Shown here: positions 53,901 to 64,000 of the stretch, in pieces
How positions within the stretch are numbered: the stretch's first letter is position 1
Layout of the letters: every line of letters begins with the position of its first letter
NCBI RefSeq assembly: GCF_018069875.1
Contig: NZ_JAGQDF010000016.1
Coordinates: 62,001 to 126,000 of the forward strand
Direction of reading: 5' to 3'
Length of the DNA: 64,000 nt
From: Ideonella alba
Lineage (GTDB): Bacteria; Pseudomonadota; Gammaproteobacteria; Burkholderiales; Burkholderiaceae_C
Made by a program: the position numbers and the translations under genes
Notes under the pieces: model-generated
Databases searched by the model: none
What the model was told of the DNA's origin: nothing
What the model saw: only the letters and a program-made list of their open reading frames with translations

Positions 53901-54113
53901 CATCTGCGCTTCTTCAACGACCTGAAGAACCTGTTCCTGGGCGGCGCCAGCATCAACCGCTCGCTGGGCCGGCGGCTGGACCGCGGTCAGGAGCTGGGCG
54001 CCGACGGCAAGCCGATCGCCGGCTCGGGCTTCACCGATGCGCAGATCAAGGCGCACCTGCGCGACGTCAACAACCGCTGGGCGCTCAAGGGCAGCGTGGC
54101 GATCACCACATGA
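50979..54113 (+). CDS. DUF4157 (eCIS core) cargo protein with C-terminal toxin-like domain
   Basis: A 1044-aa protein, GTG start overlapping the ATPase stop (GTGA). The N-terminal 1-60 is a disordered Pro/Arg-rich segment. The DUF4157/eCIS core (about 75-165) carries zincin motif HELTH at 155-159. A long hydrophobic, helical section (about 200-790) with repeated membrane-like stretches resembles pore or carrier regions of other eCIS cargo proteins. The C-terminal 200 residues (about 845-1044) hold RRHIVSS (921-927) and GGASINRS, a possible HNH-like nuclease. The toxin assignment is inferred. Confidence 0.8.
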   Translation: MSTTAPRFVARVEQRTPPVPARQARPAAAPLRSARDSRHSAAEREADRVAAQVMALPAGAPRRSGPAGAPPSAAALQAGRALGGGGGQPLPAALKHFMEARLDARLDAVRLHDSERSARLARGQQARAFTLGADIFMGRGAFQPDSAAGRALVAHELTHTIQQGAVRQGPAPRRAALAAPRPVALPRLAASAPPVQQRTAPQVQRLGISDALDYFAEKAHYIPGFRMFTLVIGVNPVNMSTVERSPANLLRAVIELVPGGALVTQALDNHGIVDRVAAWMSQQFNALAGIGASVRASIDEFLDSLSWTDIFDLGGLWDRAKRIVTEPINQLIDFGASLIGGIIGFIKEAILRPLGRLAEGTAGYDLLKAVLGFDPVTGDAVPRTADTLIGGFMKLIGQDEVWQNLKKGNAVARAWAWFQGALGGLMGFVREIPSTFVAAFTSLELVDIVLVPRAFAKLARVFGSFFGRFMSWAGGTVLSLLEILFSVVAPGAMPYIRRAAGALASIFRNPIGFVGNLVRAAKAGFLQFAGRFGAHLKAGLIDWLTGSLPGVYIPRSFALPEILKLALSVLGLSYAHLRGKLVRAVGEPAVKAIEMGVAVVKTLVTEGPVAAWDQLKTSLGNLKQMVVDGIIDMVVGLITQKAIPKLVAMFIPGAGFISAIVAIYDTIMVFINRLSRIIQVVTGFLNSIAAIASGAIGAAANRVESVLAGLLSLAISFLAGFAGLGKVADRVMQIIQRVRAPIDAALDRLVAWIVGLAKRLMGALKAGAKRVLNWWKKKRSFGGGSESHTLLFSGQGRAARLQVRSTPMTPEAFVARFDLGPGTAQQRATITGLCANIAKVQADLVAAEAASPQDEARLTTLDGQLDQAFTQLADALAALVGAGEVDGAVADIKITRPSFTVETATAMNPTGQDLVAAKLDRRHIVSSKDMAQHYETTLKGESRWAKAKALLLARGETVAKPLSNAAIEAAARARHLRFFNDLKNLFLGGASINRSLGRRLDRGQELGADGKPIAGSGFTDAQIKAHLRDVNNRWALKGSVAITT

Positions 54114-54529
54114 CCCGCTCTGCCCTGCACCCGCTGGTGGACGCGCTGCTGCGCGAGTGCGACTGGCAGGCCGAGCCCGATGGCCCGGGGCGCTGGCACG
54201 TGGGCTTTGCCGCGGGCGAGGCGCCGGTCGCGGGCCTGCTGCTGTGCGAGGACGAGCCCGGGCTGCGCTGGTCGCTGCGCTTCCTGCTGGCGCGGCGCCT
54301 GACGCCGTCGCAGTGCCCCGCGGCCAGCCTGGCGCTGCACCGCGTGCAGGCCGGCTTCAGCCCCTGGGTGGCGCTGGACCTGGACGAGGCCCACGGCCTG
54401 GTGCAGGTGCGCTGTGGCTGGGTGGCGGGCGACGACGGCCCGGCCGCCGCGCGCCTGCGCCGCGCCCTGGCCGAGGGCATGGCGGCCGTGGAGGCCGCCG
54501 CCGCCGCGCTGGCGCCACTGGCGGCATGA
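54110..54529 (+). CDS. chaperone-like partner of the DUF4157 cargo
   Basis: A 139-aa acidic protein overlapping the cargo gene by 4 bp (ATGA) and ending the operon. The pattern, with an N-terminal helix (LHPLVDALLRECDW), a beta sheet with WSLRFLLARRL, and a C-terminal helix (ARLRRALAEGMAAVEAAAAAL), resembles small CesT/YbjN-type secretion chaperones. It could load cargo or protect the cell from it. No immunity family is recognised. Confidence 0.7.
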   Translation: MTRSALHPLVDALLRECDWQAEPDGPGRWHVGFAAGEAPVAGLLLCEDEPGLRWSLRFLLARRLTPSQCPAASLALHRVQAGFSPWVALDLDEAHGLVQVRCGWVAGDDGPAAARLRRALAEGMAAVEAAAAALAPLAA

Positions 54530-54560
54530 AAAAACCCGCCGGGCATCGCTGCCGGGCGGG
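54529..54560. terminator. terminator shared by the eCIS and ATP synthase operons
   Basis: A hairpin (54535-54545 with 54550-54560, stem CCCGCC/GGCGGG, one mismatch, loop TCGC) is preceded by six A (54529-54534). On the minus strand it is followed by six T, ending the atp operon. On the plus strand the T run is weak. Confidence 0.75.
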
Positions 54561-54586
54561 CTTCTGGGCTGCTGGCGGCTGAGAAC

Positions 54587-55006
54587 TCAGCGGCTCTTGC
54601 GCAGCTTCTGGATCGCGGCCAGCTGGGCGGCCATGGTGGCGAACTCGCTTTGCGCGCTGGCGAAGTCGATGTCGCTCTTGGCGTTCTTCATCGCTTCCTC
54701 GGCGGCCTTCTTCGCCTCGGCCGCCTTGGCCTCGTCGAGGTCATGGCCGCGGATCGCGGTGTCGGCCAGCACGGTCACGCAGTGCGGCTGCACTTCCAGG
54801 ATGCCACCGGCGACGAAGACGAACTCTTCCTCGCCGTTGTCGGCGCGCTCGATGCGCACCGCGCCCGGCTTGATGCGGGTGATCAGCGGCGTGTGGCGGG
54901 GCAGGATGCCCAGCTCGCCGTTCTCGCCCGGCAGCGCGACGAATTTCGCCTCGCCCGAGAAGATGTTCTCTTCGGCGGAGACGACGTCGACGTGAATCGT
55001 TGCCAT
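54587..55006 (-). CDS. atpC: ATP synthase F1 epsilon subunit
   Basis: A 139-aa protein, usual length. The N-terminal beta barrel (about 1-88) has [35 protein letters not shown] and [20 protein letters not shown]. The C-terminal helix pair (about 90-139) is Ala/Lys-rich, as in the regulatory epsilon arm that inhibits ATP hydrolysis. Last gene of the atp operon. Confidence 0.97.
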   Translation of the reverse strand: MATIHVDVVSAEENIFSGEAKFVALPGENGELGILPRHTPLITRIKPGAVRIERADNGEEEFVFVAGGILEVQPHCVTVLADTAIRGHDLDEAKAAEAKKAAEEAMKNAKSDIDFASAQSEFATMAAQLAAIQKLRKSR

Positions 55007-55075
55007 GTTGGTTTCCTAGCGTTGAAGAAGGTTCAGTAAGCGAGCAGACGGGTGTCTGGCTAGGCGGCCCCCGGA

Positions 55076-55093
55076 GCCGTACACCCGTACGGC
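55076..55093. promoter_or_regulatory. hairpin in the atpD-atpC gap
   Basis: GCCGTAC-ACCC-GTACGGC, a perfect 7-bp stem, lies in the 125-bp gap between atpD and atpC, longer than the other gaps of the operon. It may adjust atpC expression or mRNA decay. Confidence 0.45.
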
Positions 55094-55131
55094 GAGGAGG
55101 CCAACGACGCCAGGCGCCCGTATGCGAAGTC

Positions 55132-57476
<2,345 letters not shown>

Positions 57477-57555
57477 GACTGTTTCTCCTAGTGGGTGAGG
57501 GACGGCTCGCGCACGGTGTTGAGGCGGTGGCGGGCTGTCCCGTCAGTCAGTGGCT

Positions 57556-59109
<1,554 letters not shown>

Positions 59110-59191
59110 TGCCTTCTCCGAAAGCGCGGCAGCCTCAGCGGGGCTTCATCTGCCGGTGGATATGCGGTGGGTGGTGGGCGGCGACAGGCCT

Positions 59192-59725
59192 TCAGCTGGT
59201 CAGCGCGACCTTCATCTGCTCGAGGCGGGCCTTGACCGAGGTGTCGAGCACCTCGTCGCCCACGACCACGCGGATGCCGCCGATGAGCGACTCATCGACC
59301 TGCACGGTGGCATTGAGCTTGCGGCCGAAGCGCTTCTCCAGCGTGGCGACGGTGTCGCCCAGCTGGTTGGCGTCGAGCGGGAAGGCGCTCTGGATCAGGG
59401 CATCCGACACGCCGGTGCTGGCGTTGACCAGCGCGCGGAACTGCGCGGCAATTTCCGGCAGCGCCGGCAGCTTGCCGTTTTCCAGGGCGACCGCCAGCAG
59501 GTTGCGCACCTTGGGGTCGAGCGCGACGCCGGCAACGCCGGAGACGAGCTCGATCACCTGGGTGTCGGTGACCTTCGGGTTGTCGGCGAACTGGCGCAGT
59601 TGCGCGTCGCTGGCGACCGCGCCGATCGCCTCGACCTGTTCAGCCAGGGCGCGGGCGTCGCTGCCGGCCGCGGCCTTGAACAGGGCCTCGGCGTAGGGAC
59701 GTGCGATGGTTGCTACTTCGGCCAT
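59192..59725 (-). CDS. atpH: ATP synthase F1 delta subunit
   Basis: A 177-aa protein starting [19 protein letters not shown], typical of delta/OSCP. The C-terminal segment (about 130-177: [32 protein letters not shown]) is the OSCP signature. It joins the peripheral stalk to F1. Confidence 0.97.
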   Translation of the reverse strand: MAEVATIARPYAEALFKAAAGSDARALAEQVEAIGAVASDAQLRQFADNPKVTDTQVIELVSGVAGVALDPKVRNLLAVALENGKLPALPEIAAQFRALVNASTGVSDALIQSAFPLDANQLGDTVATLEKRFGRKLNATVQVDESLIGGIRVVVGDEVLDTSVKARLEQMKVALTS

Positions 59726-59752
59726 TTTTTCAGCTCGGGTGGGGGTGCCGGA

Positions 59753-60223
59753 TCAGAGCTCGGTCTTCAGGCGGGTCAGCAGCTCGGCGTGGACGCCGGC
59801 GTTGACTTCGCGCTTCAGGATGGCTTCGGCGCCCTTGACGGCCAGCACGGCGACCTGCTCGCGCAGGGCTTCGCGGGCCTTGATGGATTCCTGTTCGGCT
59901 TCGGCCTTGGCGGCGGCGACGATCTTGGCGCCTTCCTCGTTGGCACGGGCCTTGGCTTCTTCGACCAGCTGCTGGGCCAGACGCTCGGCGTCGGCCAGGC
60001 GCTTGGCGGCGTCGTCCTTGGCGGACGTCAGCGCGGCGGCGACCTTCTTCTCGGAGTCAGCCAGCGCGACCTTCGCCTTGTCGGCGGCCGACAGGCCTTC
60101 GGCGATCTTCTTCGCGCGCTCGTCGAGGGCAGCGGTGATCGGCGGCCAGACGAATTTCATCGTGAACCAGACCAGGATCAGGAACACGATCATCTGGACG
60201 ATGAGGGTACCGGTGATGCTCAC
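59753..60223 (-). CDS. atpF: ATP synthase Fo b subunit
   Basis: A 156-aa protein: one N-terminal membrane helix (about 5-26) with [20 protein letters not shown], then a long charged Ala/Glu/Lys coiled-coil forming the peripheral stalk dimer. Length as in E. coli AtpF. Confidence 0.97.
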   Translation of the reverse strand: MSITGTLIVQMIVFLILVWFTMKFVWPPITAALDERAKKIAEGLSAADKAKVALADSEKKVAAALTSAKDDAAKRLADAERLAQQLVEEAKARANEEGAKIVAAAKAEAEQESIKAREALREQVAVLAVKGAEAILKREVNAGVHAELLTRLKTEL

Positions 60224-60311
60224 TTGTTTGCCTCAAACGGTGACGGGGACTTCAGCGAAGGGCGCGCCGCGAACAGCGCGCCCTTGGCCTCTCAACTCGA
60301 CAGACGCCGAA

Positions 60312-61510
<1,199 letters not shown>

Positions 61511-61530
61511 TGGCGTGCGTTGTAGTTCAG

Positions 61531-62019
61531 TCAATTTTTCCGACGGCCTCGCCATGACAGCGCGACCCAGTACACCTTGATGCACACGATCAGGGCCACC
61601 AGCAGCGCTGGCCAGCTCAGACCGGGTACCAGTCTCGGCGCCAGCGCGAGCATGGCGAGCGAGACCGCGATCTTGCCGAACTCCCACAACATGAAGCTGA
61701 CGGCGGAAACGCCGGGCGCCAGGCTGCTGAGCCGACTGGTCATGCCGCGCGCCATCAAGGCCCCCGGCACCACCACCGTGGCCGCGCCATACAGCACCGA
61801 CCACACAATCCCCTGCTGGCCGAAGATGAGCCACGCGAGCGCGCCCATCACCAGCCCGACCGCGGCTTGCACCACGATCACCCGCCACGGCGAAACGGAC
61901 GGGTCGGCCGCTGCCAGCGCCTGAGCCTCTTCACGGGTCAGTGGCTTGAACGGCCGCTTCGCGTCCTCATCTTCAGGGTCTGCCCACGGGTCGGGGCGTT
62001 CATCACGCCGAGTCGACAT
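61531..62019 (-). CDS. atpI: ATP synthase subunit I (AtpI)
   Basis: A 162-aa protein: acidic/charged N-terminus (about 1-45), then four hydrophobic helices (about 46-155). It is the first gene of the operon. AtpI is thought to help c-ring assembly. The spacing to atpB is 20 bp. Confidence 0.9.
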   Translation of the reverse strand: MSTRRDERPDPWADPEDEDAKRPFKPLTREEAQALAAADPSVSPWRVIVVQAAVGLVMGALAWLIFGQQGIVWSVLYGAATVVVPGALMARGMTSRLSSLAPGVSAVSFMLWEFGKIAVSLAMLALAPRLVPGLSWPALLVALIVCIKVYWVALSWRGRRKN

Positions 62020-62060
62020 TGGGTCAAAAATTCCTGGGATCCGGGCGGCAAAGCCTCGGG

Positions 62061-62066
62061 ATTATA
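62061..62066 (-). promoter_or_regulatory. -10 element of the atp operon promoter
   Basis: A perfect TATAAT on the minus strand (62066-62061), 42 bp before the atpI ATG. No good -35 is seen (TGGGCC at 17-bp spacing). The 235-bp atpI upstream region holds no other gene. Confidence 0.6.
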
Positions 62067-62254
62067 TGGGCAAACCCTCATGCGGCCCAGATCCCCCGGA
62101 CGGTGCGCTCGGATATCCCCCGCCTGGGGCGTGCCCCGGCGGGCAGCCTGTCGGGGGGCTCAGGTGTGGCGCCAAAGCCGCAGTCCCGGCGTCAGAACTG
62201 GGCACTGAACCCCGGTCAATTCCGCATCATGAAATCCTGCCGCGGCGGACGGGA

Positions 62255-63157
62255 TCAGAGCCGCACCAGGTTGGCCGGCAGGCCCGGCACCTCGACCCGC
62301 GCGCACAGCACCTGACCCGCCCAGGGCTGGGCGGCGAGCTCCTCGGCCGGCCGCCCCTCGCGGGCGGTGGTGACGAACAGCGTGCGGCCGTCCTCGCCGC
62401 CCAGGCAGGGCATGGTGGCGCAGCGCACCGGCAGCGGCCAGTCGGCCAGCACCCGGCCGTCGGGTGCCAGGCGCAGCAGGCGCTGGCCCTCGTACATCGC
62501 GCACCAGTAGGCGCCTTCCACATCCACCGCGGCGCCGTCCGGGCGGCCGCCGTAGCTGTCCAGCGCCTGGCCGGGCTGGCGCGGCGTGAACTGCGCCAGC
62601 ACCCGCGGCGGCGGCAGCTGCTCGGCGCCCCGCACGCCATCGAAGGCGCGGATGCAGTGGGCCTTGGTGTCGGTCCAGTACATCGTGTCGCCGTCGGGGC
62701 TCCAGGCCAGGCCGTTGCTGGTGGTGATGCCGTCGGCCATGCGCTGCAGCCGCCCGTGGGCCCAGCGGTACAGCGCAGCCAGCGGTGGGTCGCGCGGCTC
62801 GTAGATCGTGCCCACCCAGAAGCTGCCGTCCGGCGCGGCCTTGCCGTCGTTGAAGCGCTCGGTGGCCGGGTCGTAGGGCGGATCGGCCAGCCACTGGCGC
62901 TGGCCGGTGGCGGTGTCGAAGCGCCACAGGCCGTCGCGCATCGCCAGCAGCAGGCCGCCGCCGTCGATCGGGGCGCAGCAGCCGGGCTCGGTGGGCAGGT
63001 CCCAGCGCTGGTGCTGCGCCAGCGCCGGTTGCCAGCGGTGCAGCGCCCGGCCCGGGATGTCGCACCAATACAGGGCGTGCTCCTGCGGGTGCCACAGCGG
63101 CGACTCGCCCAGACGCGCAGGCGGCACGGGCAGCGGCTGGAAGCTCGGCGGGTTCAT
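62255..63157 (-). CDS. SMP-30/gluconolactonase family lactonase-like protein
   Basis: A 300-aa beta-propeller protein. GESPLWHPQEHALYWCDI (about 17-34) supplies the first metal Glu. ERFNDGKAAPDGSFWVGT (about 100-117) and TTSNGLAWSPDGDTMYWTDT (about 145-164) carry the further Asn/Asp ligands, and VDVEGAYWCAMYEG is in the third blade. Sugar lactonase (gluconolactonase type) or a related hydrolase. GACAAT ends 7 nt before its ATG, with no ribosome-binding site. Confidence 0.9.
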   Translation of the reverse strand: MNPPSFQPLPVPPARLGESPLWHPQEHALYWCDIPGRALHRWQPALAQHQRWDLPTEPGCCAPIDGGGLLLAMRDGLWRFDTATGQRQWLADPPYDPATERFNDGKAAPDGSFWVGTIYEPRDPPLAALYRWAHGRLQRMADGITTSNGLAWSPDGDTMYWTDTKAHCIRAFDGVRGAEQLPPPRVLAQFTPRQPGQALDSYGGRPDGAAVDVEGAYWCAMYEGQRLLRLAPDGRVLADWPLPVRCATMPCLGGEDGRTLFVTTAREGRPAEELAAQPWAGQVLCARVEVPGLPANLVRL

Positions 63158-63299
63158 GGGCTGGATTGTCGGCGCAGCGGGTTACCTGGGTGCGTCAAAG
63201 TGCGCGGAACGGCGGGGGGCTCGGCTCAACTGGGGCGCAGGATCGGCCGATGAGCAGGCCTTGAGCGGCCCAGTTCCGCGTTTTGCAGCGAGCCCCACC

Positions 63300-64000
63300 A
63301 TGCCTTCACGCACCGCCCCCCTGCCCCGCCCCGCGCTGATCACCGCGCTGGCCGGCCTGATCCTGCTGGGTGCCCTGGTCCACGAGAGCGCCCGCGCCGA
63401 CACCCGGGGGCCGGTGCGCGAGGACCTGTCCAGCCGCCAGCAGGACCTGGCCGAGGCGGCCGATGGCGTGGTCGACCCCGACGCGGGCCAGTTCACCGAC
63501 CGCCTGATCGTGCGCTACCGCAACGGCAGCCCCGGCAACCGGCGCAGCGTGCTCAGCGCCTCGCAGCCCACCCATGACGCGCTGTACCGCCAGGGCCTGA
63601 CGGTGCGCCGGGTGCACCGCGGCGGTCTGGGCGCCCAGGTGATGACGCTTGACGGCCTGCGCCCGGTCAGCGAGCTGCGCGCCGTCGCCCAGCGGCTGAT
63701 GGCCGACGACCCCAGCGTGCTCTACGCTGAGCCCGACCGCCGGGTCTTCGTCGCCATGACCCCCGACGACCCGATGTACAGCCAGCAGTGGCACTACTTC
63801 GACACGGTCGGCGGCATCCGCCTGCCGGCGGCCTGGGACCTGGCCACGGGGGCCGGGGTGGTGGTGGCGGTGATCGACACCGGCGTGCGCCCGCACGCCG
63901 ACCTGGCCGACAACCTGCTGTCCGGCTACGACTTCGTCACCAGCGCCAGCATGGGCCACGACGGCGACGGCCGCGACGCCGACGCGCTGGACCCGGGTGA
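63300..64000 (+). CDS. secreted subtilisin-like (S8) serine protease, 3' end outside window
   Basis: 233 residues are visible, starting MPSRTAPLPRPALITALAGL with an export signal (about 1-34, ending ARADTRG). A propeptide-like segment (about 55-160) includes FTDRLIVRYRN and LMADDPSVLYAEPDRRVF. The mature domain follows, with VVVAVIDTGVRPH holding the catalytic Asp (about 192-201). His and Ser lie beyond the window end. Open frame to the edge. Confidence 0.88.
   Translation, partial: MPSRTAPLPRPALITALAGLILLGALVHESARADTRGPVREDLSSRQQDLAEAADGVVDPDAGQFTDRLIVRYRNGSPGNRRSVLSASQPTHDALYRQGLTVRRVHRGGLGAQVMTLDGLRPVSELRAVAQRLMADDPSVLYAEPDRRVFVAMTPDDPMYSQQWHYFDTVGGIRLPAAWDLATGAGVVVAVIDTGVRPHADLADNLLSGYDFVTSASMGHDGDGRDADALDPG

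Noticed and set aside
31845-54529. Prophage, R-type tailocin or type VI secretion locus instead of eCIS
   Set aside because: No capsid, terminase, portal, integrase or lysis genes, and no TssJ/L/M or ClpV. DUF4255, DUF5908, CIS tape measure and a Pvc15-type ATPase are eCIS hallmarks.

Overview
The window is very GC-rich (about 70% or more by eye) and densely coded. Codon use, the atpIBEFHAGDC operon, neighbouring hemE and priA, and the MurU, UbiH-like and LemA proteins point to a betaproteobacterium of the order Burkholderiales (Rubrivivax/Leptothrix/Ideonella-type relatives). That placement is inferred from gene content; no rRNA or tRNA gene was seen. I saw no integrase, transposase, CRISPR array or plasmid gene.

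Layout. 1-3.7 kb: 3' part of an M16 peptidase, a DUF2322-like protein, a class 3 lipase, MurU and a small DUF4124-like protein. 3.7-9.9 kb, minus strand: a compact set with an SPFH-SHOCT protein, a zinc-ribbon DUF4178 protein, DUF350, a membrane-anchored spermidine synthase-like protein and a flavin amine oxidase-like lipoprotein. This looks like a polyamine and membrane-stress module. 9.9-12.1 kb: a UbiH-type monooxygenase and a PhoD-like phosphatase. 12.2-18.4 kb: a candidate double-glycine peptide system. It has a 69-aa precursor, an HlyD adaptor, a C39-peptidase ABC exporter, a TolC-like channel, and a divergent ParB-like protein of unknown role. 18.4-24.2 kb: a fructose-type sugar ABC transporter locus with ROK regulator, FucU/RbsD mutarotase and PfkB kinase. 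24.3-31.8 kb: priA, hemE, a DUF885 peptidase, LemA and two TPM-domain proteins.

31.8-54.5 kb holds the main find: a 17-gene, single-strand operon for an extracellular contractile injection system (eCIS). It encodes cap, one enlarged sheath, two tubes, a DUF5908 peptide, LysM adaptor, spike, PAAR tip, gp25, two large baseplate proteins, tape measure and AAA+ ATPase. It ends with a 1044-aa DUF4157 (eCIS-core) cargo protein whose C-terminus looks like a toxin domain, followed by a 139-aa chaperone-like protein. Two proteins (349 and 907 aa) are unassigned, and no clear tail fibre is present.

54.5-62.0 kb, minus strand, is the F1Fo ATP synthase operon. It converges on the eCIS operon at a shared hairpin terminator. 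The window ends with an SMP-30-family lactonase and the 5' part of a secreted subtilisin-like protease.

Recurring small-scale features are: -10-like hexamers 5-7 nt before the start codons of several genes (possible leaderless transcription); an intergenic repeat of about 48 bp bounded by inverted repeats just downstream of two genes; and palindromes in three regulatory regions (eCIS, peptide and sugar loci).
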